Shown here: positions 17,253 to 25,278 of the stretch, in pieces | How positions within the stretch are numbered: the first letter of the stretch is position 1 | How the letters are laid out: the number at the start of each line of letters is the position of its first letter | Assembly: GCF_000374065.1 (NCBI RefSeq) | Contig: NZ_KB893245.1 | Location: forward strand, 62,001 to 126,000 | Length of the DNA stretch: 64,000 nt | Source of the DNA: Spirosoma luteum DSM 19990 | Lineage (GTDB): Bacteria > Bacteroidota > Bacteroidia > Cytophagales > Spirosomataceae | Direction of reading: 5' to 3' | Notes under the pieces: model-generated | The model's database searches: none | What the model saw: the letters and a program-made list of their open reading frames with translations, nothing else | What the model was told of the DNA's origin: nothing | Program-made: the position numbers and the translations under genes

Positions 17253-19194
17253 CAGCAAATTCAATCCCGGCTTCCCGCAATTGTAAGCGGGTGTTGCTCA
17301 GTAGTTCGTTATCCTGGTTGAATAGTTTATCTAACGTAATAAGACGCTGAGGTTGCCGGGCGGTTAGGGCTTCAATCAGTTCGCGGCTAATGCCCTCTAA
17401 AGCCATGTATGTAGTGCCGTTGTTGACCCGGTACACTGGAACCCCGGCCAACTCTTCCCGCTCGACTGGAACCGTAAGTGAATACCCGGCCTTGAGGAGT
17501 AATTCAGTAAACAGGGCTTCGGTCTGGTAATCGTCCGTTAGGGGATGCTGAAAAACGCCTAACTGTTCCAGAATATCAGCCGGGTTTGATAGGTCCGAAC
17601 GCCAAACTTTAAAATGAGTTTGGGTTAACTTATAAGCCCGAAACCCTAACGGCTCCGATTCTTGAAATTGCAGTTGTCCGTTCTTCTTTTGGGTTTGCTT
17701 CTCAATTACTTTACGGATTCTTGCCCGGCTTATATCCGCAATGGTTCTATACCCGGCTTTATAGGCTTCGGTATCAGAATCAAGTAGTTCAGGTAGTTGA
17801 ACATTTATAAAACGTCTATTGCTTTTATTATCTTCATTAAGTTGTTCTACTGCTTGTGCTGTAGAACCTGAACCCGCAAAAAAATCAAGAATTATATCTT
17901 TATCATCAGTAGCGTATGCTATAAGAGATTTTACAAGTTCAACAGGTTTAGGATTATTAAATAATTTTTGAGAACCGGTAAAAAGTCTTTTAATGTCGTA
18001 AGAGCCTAAACGACCATCCAATACTATAACGCTTCTCAATGTATCTTCAAAATCACTTAGGTATTTCTTTATTTTGATGATTCTGTTCTCATCTTCTCCA
18101 TAAAGGATAATACCAGCAGCATCCATATCTTCGTAAGTAGTTTTAGGGAATCTATAACCATTGGCTGGTTTCCTCATCGGCCGCTTTGTATAAGGGTGGA
18201 AAATGTCAAAATCATAGCCTCCTGGTTTAGGATTATGTACACTTTCCGAACCTGTATAGACTCCGTCTTTGTCTACAAGTTTGTAACGACTTATACTATA
18301 AAATACGCTTTCATTATCCGAAATTAACTCACGTATTCTCTTCTCAATCTCCTTTACAGGAAGGTCTTGACTTTTGCATTTAGTATAAAAATCCTCCAAT
18401 ACTGTCTTTGCATCTGAAACGTTACTTTTCCAAGATTCAGGAAGTAAATTCTTCTGTTTAGCATAAACTAATATGTATTCATGCTCAATATTTATTAATG
18501 TTGGATTGTTATCTGTTACGTTCTTCCAAATAATTTGACCGACAAAGTTTTCAACTCCGAAGATTTCATCCAACATTATTTTCAAGTTGACTTGTTCATT
18601 ATCATCAATCGAAACGAAAATTACTCCGTCATTCCGTAGCAAATTCCTGGATAGATATAGGCGTGGGAACATCATTGAAAGCCAAACGCTGTGGAACTGT
18701 CCGCTTTCCTTAGTGTTCTTTCTCCATAAATCTTGCTTATTCAAAAAGCCCTCTTCGTCAGTAATACCAGTACGTTTTTTGTAAATGTCCTGACGTTCGC
18801 TGTAATCATCGGGGTAAACAAAGCTATCGTTCCCTGTATTATATGGCGGGTCGATATAGATCATTTTTACCTTGCCGTAATAGCTTTTCTGCAGAACGCG
18901 TAGGACTTCTAAGTTTTCTCCCTCAATAAAGACGTTTTCCGACGTATCGAAATTGATACTATTAGCTCGGTCAGGTGTAAGCGTAGCAGTCGTTTGTTTT
19001 TGTATTTCGCGGTGAGCGTCGTACTTCCCGGCCCACGTCAGGCCGTAGTGTTCCTGAGCTGGCGGGGAAACCTGTTCGCCTAAAATAGTTTTTAGGGCAT
19101 CGAAATCAATTTTATCTTCTCGGAAAACTTCGGGGAAAAGTTGCCGTAGCTGGCTGAGTTTGTCTTGGGCAATGTTGAGCGAAAGACCGTCCAT
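17245..19194 (-). CDS. mod: Type III DNA methyltransferase, Mod subunit
   Basis: The 649-residue protein is a beta-class adenine methyltransferase. Motif IV DPPYNTGND starts at residue 115, and motif I LDFFAGSGSTAQAV follows near residue 435. This order (IV before I) with a variable target-recognition region between them (about 170-400) defines the beta class and type III Mod. It methylates one adenine in an asymmetric site and gives the Res complex its specificity. The recognition region is AT-rich relative to the ends of the gene, consistent with exchange of specificity domains. The 3' end overlaps the plus-strand HicA-like gene by 8 bp. No simple-sequence tract suggestive of phase variation is visible. 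Confidence 0.92.
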   Translation of the reverse strand: MDGLSLNIAQDKLSQLRQLFPEVFREDKIDFDALKTILGEQVSPPAQEHYGLTWAGKYDAHREIQKQTTATLTPDRANSINFDTSENVFIEGENLEVLRVLQKSYYGKVKMIYIDPPYNTGNDSFVYPDDYSERQDIYKKRTGITDEEGFLNKQDLWRKNTKESGQFHSVWLSMMFPRLYLSRNLLRNDGVIFVSIDDNEQVNLKIMLDEIFGVENFVGQIIWKNVTDNNPTLINIEHEYILVYAKQKNLLPESWKSNVSDAKTVLEDFYTKCKSQDLPVKEIEKRIRELISDNESVFYSISRYKLVDKDGVYTGSESVHNPKPGGYDFDIFHPYTKRPMRKPANGYRFPKTTYEDMDAAGIILYGEDENRIIKIKKYLSDFEDTLRSVIVLDGRLGSYDIKRLFTGSQKLFNNPKPVELVKSLIAYATDDKDIILDFFAGSGSTAQAVEQLNEDNKSNRRFINVQLPELLDSDTEAYKAGYRTIADISRARIRKVIEKQTQKKNGQLQFQESEPLGFRAYKLTQTHFKVWRSDLSNPADILEQLGVFQHPLTDDYQTEALFTELLLKAGYSLTVPVEREELAGVPVYRVNNGTTYMALEGISRELIEALTARQPQRLITLDKLFNQDNELLSNTRLQLREAGIEFAVI

Positions 19195-19235
19195 AAAGAA
19201 ATTTTAAGGCAAAATGGGCCGCAAGATACACCGTA

Positions 19236-19243
19236 CAAACCTA
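19236..19243 (-). promoter_or_regulatory. -7 promoter element for mod
   Basis: TAGGTTTG on the minus strand matches TAnnTTTG and lies about 42 bp before the mod start at 19194. It suggests that mod is transcribed from its own promoter as well as by read-through from the terminase region. Confidence 0.45.
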
Positions 19244-19279
19244 AATCTTTAGAGAAGAAAGGTAAAAGCCGGGCTGTTT

Positions 19280-19603
19280 CTACCTGCCATAAGCCGCAAT
19301 TGGCTTACCCTCAGTCCTATCTAATACCTCTCGAATTGCCGTGATATTGCCCCCAACAGCCTTACAGAGTAATATAACGGCAATAGCGGCAAAAAGGCTG
19401 TCTTTTGTTTCTGTAGAAAACGTTTCCTGCTCAACTGTACCGTCTGGGTTAGTCAGATCGACTGTAACGGCTATACTCTGGGCTTTGCCGTATTTCTGTA
19501 ACAGATCGGATACAGGACGGCGGGGCCGTCCGTTGAAATTTCCTGTCTGTCCTGGCTTGAACTGCGTTGCTTTGTTGCCTGATTCCCCTTTCTCAAATGG
19601 CAT
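19280..19603 (-). CDS. DUF5681 protein
   Basis: This 107-residue protein contains FKPGQTGNFNGRPRRPVSD near the N-terminus (about residues 16-34), the F-x-P-G-x-(S/T)-G-N-x-x-G-R-P hallmark of DUF5681. Such proteins are small, basic at the N-terminus and commonly encoded beside phage terminase genes; their function is not known, though DNA binding is plausible. It follows the terminase small subunit by 22 bp. A second, diverged member of the same family lies on the other side of that gene. Confidence 0.75.
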   Translation of the reverse strand: MPFEKGESGNKATQFKPGQTGNFNGRPRRPVSDLLQKYGKAQSIAVTVDLTNPDGTVEQETFSTETKDSLFAAIAVILLCKAVGGNITAIREVLDRTEGKPIAAYGR

Positions 19604-19625
19604 CGGTATTCCTGTTTTATTCCTG

Positions 19626-20171
19626 TTAAAAGCGCACTTCCTGACCGTCTGGTAATTTGTAAACTACTACGTTTGCGGTTTGCGGCTTTTGATTATTTAG
19701 AGTGGGCTGGTATCGCATATGTAATTGCAGAATCTTCCAAATCGCGTCTAAAGCGTCATACAGTTCTATTTCAGTGTAAACTGTTTCAACCGGTCCTTCC
19801 TTCGTGTGCCGTATCGTTCGGCGTTGCTTGACCTTTTTCAATACGTGTAAATTTTCCTGAGCGTCGGGCGTGTTGAGGTCAATACGAACGGATTTGGTCA
19901 GCGGGTCCACTACCAAAAAATTAGCAAACGTACCTCTTCCTATAAGACTAAGCCGGTAAGCTGCTTCCTGGGGTGTCATTATCGATTCGGCCAATCGTTG
20001 CTCAATAGCGGCCGCAATGTTAAGTTTTGTTAAGTTCTGTCGGCCAATGATACGGGCGTTCGCGTGAGCGTAACCTGCTACCCTGGCTGCTTTGGTTGCA
20101 TTCAGGCAATCACAAAACACCTCAACAAACTTGCGTTGACGGGCGGTTAAGGGCTGATTAGCTGGTGTCAT
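19626..20171 (-). CDS. Phage-type terminase small subunit
   Basis: The 181-residue protein opens with LTARQRKFVEVFCDCLNATKAARVAGY, the N-terminal helix-turn-helix of the Terminase_2 family (PF03592), followed by helices including the segment AAAIEQRL. TerS proteins recognise the pac or cos site and load the large subunit for DNA packaging. No large terminase, portal or capsid gene is present in the element, so if this protein works it must use a large subunit from elsewhere, as satellites do with a helper phage. It is tightly packed between two DUF5681 genes (22 bp and 5 bp gaps), a probable operon. Confidence 0.8.
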   Translation of the reverse strand: MTPANQPLTARQRKFVEVFCDCLNATKAARVAGYAHANARIIGRQNLTKLNIAAAIEQRLAESIMTPQEAAYRLSLIGRGTFANFLVVDPLTKSVRIDLNTPDAQENLHVLKKVKQRRTIRHTKEGPVETVYTEIELYDALDAIWKILQLHMRYQPTLNNQKPQTANVVVYKLPDGQEVRF

Positions 20172-20176
20172 TTCTG

Positions 20177-20449
20177 TTATTGTTTACCGTAAGCAGAATC
20201 CATAATAGCCCTGTAAGCGGCCGTATTTCCTTTAATGGCTTTTGCTATAATGGCCAATGTTATTAGGTCTTCTATACTCAATGTCATTCGTTCTCCTGTT
20301 AGCTGATTGTCAGCCTTAGTTGTTATGCCCAAACACTGACGTACCATTTTGGCCTTACCCCGACTTCCCTTAGGCCGTCCATTGGGATTGCCGCTTTCAC
20401 CTTTCTGGAAGCGGGTTTCTATCCCGTCTAAATAAATATCGTCTCGCAT
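20177..20449 (-). CDS. DUF5681 protein, second copy
   Basis: This 90-residue protein has FQKGESGNPNGRPKGSRGKA (about residues 14-33), a near-consensus DUF5681 motif, followed by a short helical region. It shares only this motif with the copy at 19280-19603, so the two are old paralogues or independent arrivals. It lies 5 bp before the terminase small-subunit gene in the same direction, which ties it to packaging, though no activity is established for the family. Confidence 0.7.
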   Translation of the reverse strand: MRDDIYLDGIETRFQKGESGNPNGRPKGSRGKAKMVRQCLGITTKADNQLTGERMTLSIEDLITLAIIAKAIKGNTAAYRAIMDSAYGKQ

Positions 20450-20480
20450 AGTCTGTAACGAATAGCCTGTTAATAGCCTG

Positions 20481-21695
20481 TTATTGATTCGATAGCCGGA
20501 AAGGTTGGCCGGTTTTGGGATTCACTAAGTCAAGCTGATTTATCAAATCTTGTAAAACCGGGTTACGCTGGTTCATCCGTTGCAAGGTTTGCTCAGTAAG
20601 CGTTAGCGGCAAGGGTGTAACGGTTCGGATACTGTTTACACTTACGGCCGGACTGCTAAGGGACTGAACCGGAACAGCCACCGGGTTGTAATCCCAAAAC
20701 AGTGGATAACCGGAATCAGTCAACGCCCAACCCGCTAATGGGTCACGATTACGAATCAGGTAATCAGCTAAATCATATCCTTTCTTCCGGTCGGCATCGG
20801 TAGCCCGTTTCTCCAACACGTCCGAAACTGTAAGCCGCTGACCAACAACGGGCCGTAGTTCCTCAACCTTTTGGCTCCACTTATCAAAACCGTTTAAGTC
20901 AGGAAACAGCGTAACAGATCGTCCTGCTACGGGTAGTAGCTTTTCTGTTGATAGATTGCTCAAACTACCACAAGCTAACCAAATGTATTTTGGTAGATAA
21001 ACCGTTGCAAGAATGGCTGTCTTTTCGCTTTCAACAATGGCCACCGGGCGGTTATCGGGCTGGTTCCTCAACTGATGCAACCCAAACAAACATTGGCTTA
21101 ACTCAAACTCAGCTAACCGGCCCTGTTTAGTTAAAACACTATGCACCCAATGAATGTGACTGAAAGGCTGTTTAACCCGCTTCAACGTTAGCGAATTATA
21201 CAGCATAATCTTACCCGTCCTGATATTGCCGCTCTTATCGACCTGCCAAAATACGGTTGCCCCTGGCCAGTGTTTTGACGTACCGATATAGAACCGGCTA
21301 ATTAGGTCGTTTGTAATCTCGGTATCGAATAATCCGTATAGGCCGTTGATAAATTCGTTTTGGTCGTACTGATTCAGACTTTGCCGGAACAGGCTGAACG
21401 GAATATACGACGGTTGCGGAACCGGGCGGGCGGGTTTAGGCGACTGGTAAACCGTTTGGGTTCTCGTGCCTGTTGCATCGTTTACCCATAGTTTGTTATC
21501 CTCAAAATATTGGCGGGGCGTGTAGTGGTAGCCGCAATCAGATTCCCGATTACAGCGGCCTACATGGTCCGGTAATAGTTCGCCCGTTTCCGCATCCAGA
21601 TACCGACTCAGTTGCTTCGGCTTTTCGCAAGCCGGGCAAGTGTAACGGGTATTCATTCCTTTGTAGGGTTGCAGGGTATAGCGGTGCTGGTTCAT
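20481..21695 (-). CDS. DUF6371 zinc-finger/TOPRIM primase-like protein
   Basis: The 404-residue protein starts with a putative zinc site (Cys20, Cys23, Cys48, Cys54: CPAC and CNRESDC). The middle region has the TOPRIM elements VAIVESEKTA, with the catalytic-type glutamate, and SVTLFPDLNGFDKW, with the D-x-N/D acidic block. The layout of zinc finger followed by TOPRIM is that of DnaG-like primases, here in the DUF6371 form found in Bacteroidota mobile elements. It would start replication of the excised element, together with the DUF3987 protein encoded just upstream. A direct demonstration of priming for this family is not known to me. Confidence 0.75.
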   Translation of the reverse strand: MNQHRYTLQPYKGMNTRYTCPACEKPKQLSRYLDAETGELLPDHVGRCNRESDCGYHYTPRQYFEDNKLWVNDATGTRTQTVYQSPKPARPVPQPSYIPFSLFRQSLNQYDQNEFINGLYGLFDTEITNDLISRFYIGTSKHWPGATVFWQVDKSGNIRTGKIMLYNSLTLKRVKQPFSHIHWVHSVLTKQGRLAEFELSQCLFGLHQLRNQPDNRPVAIVESEKTAILATVYLPKYIWLACGSLSNLSTEKLLPVAGRSVTLFPDLNGFDKWSQKVEELRPVVGQRLTVSDVLEKRATDADRKKGYDLADYLIRNRDPLAGWALTDSGYPLFWDYNPVAVPVQSLSSPAVSVNSIRTVTPLPLTLTEQTLQRMNQRNPVLQDLINQLDLVNPKTGQPFRLSNQ

Positions 21696-21711
21696 TGTAT
21701 GTTTAGAAAGC

Positions 21712-21742
21712 CCCCGTTTCCATTTGGAAACCGGAAACGGGG
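21712..21742 (-). other. Intercistronic hairpin before DUF6371 gene
   Basis: A perfect 10-bp stem, CCCCGTTTCC/GGAAACGGGG, with an 11-nt loop lies between the DUF3987 and DUF6371 genes, 17 bp before the latter's start. There is no strong T-run, so it is more likely an RNA processing or attenuation structure than a terminator. Confidence 0.5.
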
Positions 21743-21752
21743 AAACCTAACC

Positions 21753-23255
21753 TCATGCGTTTAGCCATTTCCAAATAGTCCCTTTCCTTTTTGCATCGCC
21801 CAATACCTCAGCCGCTATCTCAGCATAGTTTTTACCCTGGCTGTACAATTGCCGGGCCTTTTCTAGCTGTTCAGATTTTGTTGAAAACTTGTTAGTATCC
21901 TGGCTTTTCTTTGGCTTAGGTAGCTGATTGTAAAGCCGCAAAACATGGCGTTTCAACATTTCTACAATTTGCAGAGCGTTATCAAAGTCCAAATCTGAAC
22001 AGATCAATACGTCGGTAATTTCCCCTGTATCAAAGGCTCTGAGCGTGGTAAATAGCATAGTAATACGAAAGGCAATTAGACCCAACCGATTGACGGAACC
22101 GTCTAAATCTTCGCTGACAAACTCGCGTATTTCGTCTTTCCAGTGTTGAAATAGTCGAATAAACCGGCCTTCCTGATCGGGCGTTAACTGAATGGTTAGC
22201 GGCTCCGCAAGGTTTATCAAGTGGTCGTATATTTCGGCAAGTTGTTCGCCTATCTTCCCAAAATGAGCCGGGTAAGCACTCTTACACGAATCGAATACGT
22301 TTTTAAAATTCGGGTTCGGTGTCAGGTTGTAGAACAGGAACCTACTGAATAAACCGTTCTCAGCGGTTGGCATCAGATTTAGTAGTTGGTCGAACGTACT
22401 GCTAAGGACAACCGACATTTCTGGATTTTCAATCTCACAGTATTCTTTGCCGGTTCTTCGGTAGTAGGTTATTGATTCGTGGTGAAACGCTTTTCGTAGT
22501 CCGTCGCTGTAATTGCCATAATCCTGCTTTACAGAATCGGCCAACGTGTCGCCCTCAGTCTCAAAAATGATTCCTCGGCCCTCATTATTATTAAGTAGTT
22601 CAAAGGCTCCAGTCCGGCTGTTATTGGCCGGAATGAAAAGGACCGTTAACGGCGGTTCAGCGGGTTCGGTTGGCTCTTCAACCAGACCTTTTTTATCGGC
22701 TTGAAATGCCTTCAGATCTTTCCTGTACCGGGCAAGGTCTGCTTTGTACTCAGTCAGTACTTGCTGATACTGTTCTTTTTTTCGTCGGTGTACAACAGCC
22801 CCCAACAAGTACGAAAGGCTTAAAGCTCCTTTGCCGGAGCCATACCGGGCTAAGACATAGCAGTACAGATTAGTACTGTAATACCGGGTATCATAGAAAC
22901 CTCGGACGTTGGGTAACAAACCACTAACGACGCCCAATGCACCCACCAAGAAAACTTCTTTCTCGATACGGTCAGTAAGGATTGAACAACCATTTTTTAG
23001 TGTGTCGGGTAAATTGTTAAAAATAGCCTGGGTAAAGTATTCGGTTTCCGGCGTTTCCGTTTCTGTTTGGAAACTACCTTTCGGCGGAACGTCTGAACCT
23101 TCGGGCGGTCGGGGTTCTGCTTCCTGTTGTAAATCTTCAATAGGAATAACCGTTTCGGGCTGGCTGGCTGTCCATGTATTAAAGTCGAACACGGGGCCAA
23201 TATCGGGGGTACCTTTCAGCGTCGTATATTTGCGCTGTGAAGCATCGTTTGTCAT
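21753..23255 (-). CDS. DUF3987 helicase/primase-like protein
   Basis: The 500-residue protein matches the DUF3987 family of mobile-element replication proteins. A P-loop ARYGSGKGA (GSGKG at residues 139-143) is followed by an acidic strand GRGIIFETEGDTL that may serve as Walker B. It continues with SVVLSSTFDQLLNLMP and a segment around GLFSRFLFYNL, both typical of the family. The C-terminal 40 residues (EKARQLYSQGKNYAEIAAEVLG...GTIWKWL) form a resolvase-like helix-turn-helix. A charged coiled-coil-like stretch separates the P-loop and Walker B parts. It probably acts with the TOPRIM protein downstream in replication of the excised element. The N-terminal 60 residues look disordered. Confidence 0.75.
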   Translation of the reverse strand: MTNDASQRKYTTLKGTPDIGPVFDFNTWTASQPETVIPIEDLQQEAEPRPPEGSDVPPKGSFQTETETPETEYFTQAIFNNLPDTLKNGCSILTDRIEKEVFLVGALGVVSGLLPNVRGFYDTRYYSTNLYCYVLARYGSGKGALSLSYLLGAVVHRRKKEQYQQVLTEYKADLARYRKDLKAFQADKKGLVEEPTEPAEPPLTVLFIPANNSRTGAFELLNNNEGRGIIFETEGDTLADSVKQDYGNYSDGLRKAFHHESITYYRRTGKEYCEIENPEMSVVLSSTFDQLLNLMPTAENGLFSRFLFYNLTPNPNFKNVFDSCKSAYPAHFGKIGEQLAEIYDHLINLAEPLTIQLTPDQEGRFIRLFQHWKDEIREFVSEDLDGSVNRLGLIAFRITMLFTTLRAFDTGEITDVLICSDLDFDNALQIVEMLKRHVLRLYNQLPKPKKSQDTNKFSTKSEQLEKARQLYSQGKNYAEIAAEVLGDAKRKGTIWKWLNA

Positions 23256-23284
23256 AGCCTTGCTTTGATTAGAGGTTCTTTCAG

Positions 23285-23314
23285 AAACCGGGCTTGTGGG
23301 GATAAGCCCGGTTT
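23285..23314 (-). other. Intercistronic hairpin between HTH and DUF3987 genes
   Basis: An 11-bp perfect stem, AAACCGGGCTT/AAGCCCGGTTT, with an 8-nt loop sits in the 79-bp gap. On the minus strand it is not followed by a T-run. It could limit read-through from the regulator into the replication genes. Confidence 0.45.
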
Positions 23315-23334
23315 TGCTTTAGGTACGGTCGGGT

Positions 23335-23637
23335 CTAAGCCCGTTGGTACTTTACAGAGTTGATCTCAGTCAAAGCGGCTTCAACATCTTCGGGGCGGTA
23401 TAGCACACGACGGCCTACCCGATAGCCGCGAATAATTCCGCGTCGGGTGTAATCATCCAGCGTAGGTAGACTAATGTTTAACTTCTTGGCCGTCTTCTGA
23501 CGGGTAGATAAGTTCTCAGCGTTGACTGCTGAGGTCGGCGGAGTAGACGGGCGGGCCGTAAAGAATTGCTCCAGTTCTTGCCGGAACAGTTGCCGAACTT
23601 CGGGAATTGATAGTTGGGTGAAAACAACGTTTTCCAT
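23335..23637 (-). CDS. Helix-turn-helix excisionase-like protein
   Basis: In this 100-residue protein, residues about 44-92 form a winged helix-turn-helix of the MerR/HTH_17 type (LSTRQKTAKKLNISLPTL, then TRRGIIRGYRVGRRVLY), with a final helix PEDVEAAL. This form is widespread in Bacteroidota integrative elements, next to replication genes, and is usually called excisionase or AlpA-like. In satellites AlpA-type proteins control integrase and excision. An inverted repeat at 23641-23668 just before its start could be its own operator. Confidence 0.75.
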   Translation of the reverse strand: MENVVFTQLSIPEVRQLFRQELEQFFTARPSTPPTSAVNAENLSTRQKTAKKLNISLPTLDDYTRRGIIRGYRVGRRVLYRPEDVEAALTEINSVKYQRA

Positions 23638-23640
23638 TTG

Positions 23641-23668
23641 CTCAACGTTTTTTTGTGATTTCGTTGAG
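23641..23668. promoter_or_regulatory. Inverted repeat before HTH gene, candidate operator
   Basis: CTCAACG (23641-23647) and CGTTGAG (23662-23668) are perfect 7-bp inverted arms separated by 14 bp, beginning 4 bp upstream of the HTH gene's ATG. The spacing would place the arms on about the same helix face for a dimer. Whether the HTH protein binds it is inference. Confidence 0.4.
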
Positions 23669-23727
23669 ACAAATATTTGCTCTTTTTCAGGCTATGGGGG
23701 TACTTTACGGAGTACTCTATATTTTGC

Positions 23728-25278
23728 TTATTGCTTGTTAAGCCTTTCCATTTTAGCCGTTTCTATCTCATTATCAATCATTTTAACGGCTTCGTTTAAT
23801 TGCGCTTTTTTGAAGCGTAGTTTAACTATTTCCAAGTCCTCTATCAAACCTTTATCCTGTTTGAAGTTAGGAACCTGCTTGAATTTCTGATATAAGTCAG
23901 AGTTGTTAACGGTAGTAAGTTCTTTACCAGTCAGCAAGTGAGCAACTTTAGCCGCTTGCGAAACGTCCATGTTCTTTCTTGGTTCGAGTCCGAAGAGTTT
24001 GAGCGTATAGTAAATGAGTAAGACCGTCTGAGAGTTGTTCAGACCGCTAAGTATACCGCTACTGTCGGTTGCCTTCGCTTCAGGTTCTACCGGTATAAAG
24101 TCAAGTAGTCGGTTAGCTATTGAGTTATGCGCCCGTTCGATAGCTTGTTGATGCGTACATTGGCCCGGCGGATGCTGGCAGTTCTTGATATGCTCAGTTA
24201 GTACATATTTTAAACCCTCCGCTATGCGAGATAAGAAAGTGTACGCCTGTTCTTTGCTTAACTCCTTAACCTGATCGTCTATCAGGTTATAGTCACTTTT
24301 TGAAGTGTATCCCCTGGAAAGAGTCCGTATGGTTTTCGTAATAATGGGATCGTATGCGGGCGGTAATGGATTGTTCATAATTGAGTTAGGTAAGGTTCCT
24401 GTATTACTGAGGTATTTCCTTACCTCTTCTAAATATCTCAGATATTGCACAATTTGGCATTGCTCCAACCGAACCAGGGCGAAAGTTAAGCTACTGAAAC
24501 CGTTGAAAATATCAAACGGCTTACCTGAAACCAAGTTTCTAAATTCTTCAACGCCTACTCTTTCGTGAGTTGATATTCCTTTAAGGCCTGACACTGCATC
24601 TATATTTAAATCAGGCCTTTCATACGTTTGCCTAATTCGCTCAATCTCTCGTGCTAGCACTTCTTGTGGGTAGATAGCGAACCTAAGTTGATTGTTTATT
24701 TGTCTTGCCAGATAGTTGTAAGATTTTTTGTAGTATGAGCTGTCCTCATTATAAAAATAGGTTTCGTTCAGATTGTCAACTACGTGAATATTCCATACTT
24801 CCTTTTCTTGCCCATTTTTTGGTAACGTTGAAGCCCTAAACTCTTCGGGTGCATCCTCATACGGAACGTAACTATAAGGACCAGAACCTTCACCGAAGTA
24901 TTTATAGCCATGATACACTCGTTCAACAAAGTTGGGTATCGCGTCAAGTTCTTTTTGCAGAGCGACATATTTTCTTGCTCGGAATTGATTGAAAATCTGT
25001 TCTTTTTCGGAGGAGTATCTTTCGCCCTTCTCTCGGCAACCACTACACCCACAGTATATCGAGAATAGTACCTTCCTGTCTGCTTTGGTTACACATAGGT
25101 AGTAGTTGCGGAACAAGTTGAAACTCTTATCAAATACCTCAATTTGTTCTTCAAAACTCTGTTTTGATAGTACCTCTTGTTTGAATGACTCAATATCAAA
25201 GTCTTTGATCACTTCGGGCCAAAGATTTGATATTTCTTTCGACTCAGTTAGTTCTGTCATATGACTACTAAGCGGCAT
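23728..25278 (-). CDS. Hypothetical element protein downstream of integrase
   Basis: This 516-residue protein is not recognised. It contains a cysteine cluster near residues 75-80 (CGCSGC) and a second one near residue 365 (CQHPPGQC), which might hold metal. The C-terminal quarter is helical (NSQTVLLIYYTLKLFGLEPR, then AAKVAHLLTGK and a charged helix). The gene follows int directly: its ATG at 25278 overlaps the int stop by 11 bp, while an alternative ATG at 25260 would leave a 7-bp gap. Either way it is probably in one transcript with int. Similar large helical proteins lie beside integrases in other Bacteroidota elements, without known roles. Confidence 0.6.
   Translation of the reverse strand: MPLSSHMTELTESKEISNLWPEVIKDFDIESFKQEVLSKQSFEEQIEVFDKSFNLFRNYYLCVTKADRKVLFSIYCGCSGCREKGERYSSEKEQIFNQFRARKYVALQKELDAIPNFVERVYHGYKYFGEGSGPYSYVPYEDAPEEFRASTLPKNGQEKEVWNIHVVDNLNETYFYNEDSSYYKKSYNYLARQINNQLRFAIYPQEVLAREIERIRQTYERPDLNIDAVSGLKGISTHERVGVEEFRNLVSGKPFDIFNGFSSLTFALVRLEQCQIVQYLRYLEEVRKYLSNTGTLPNSIMNNPLPPAYDPIITKTIRTLSRGYTSKSDYNLIDDQVKELSKEQAYTFLSRIAEGLKYVLTEHIKNCQHPPGQCTHQQAIERAHNSIANRLLDFIPVEPEAKATDSSGILSGLNNSQTVLLIYYTLKLFGLEPRKNMDVSQAAKVAHLLTGKELTTVNNSDLYQKFKQVPNFKQDKGLIEDLEIVKLRFKKAQLNEAVKMIDNEIETAKMERLNKQ

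Noticed and set aside
17245-19194. Phase-variable mod gene
   Set aside because: No mononucleotide or short tandem repeat long enough for slipped-strand switching is visible in mod or its promoter.
22909-23268. A 119-residue plus-strand frame opposite the DUF3987 gene
   Set aside because: It is antisense to the N-terminal part of a well-supported gene and has no features.
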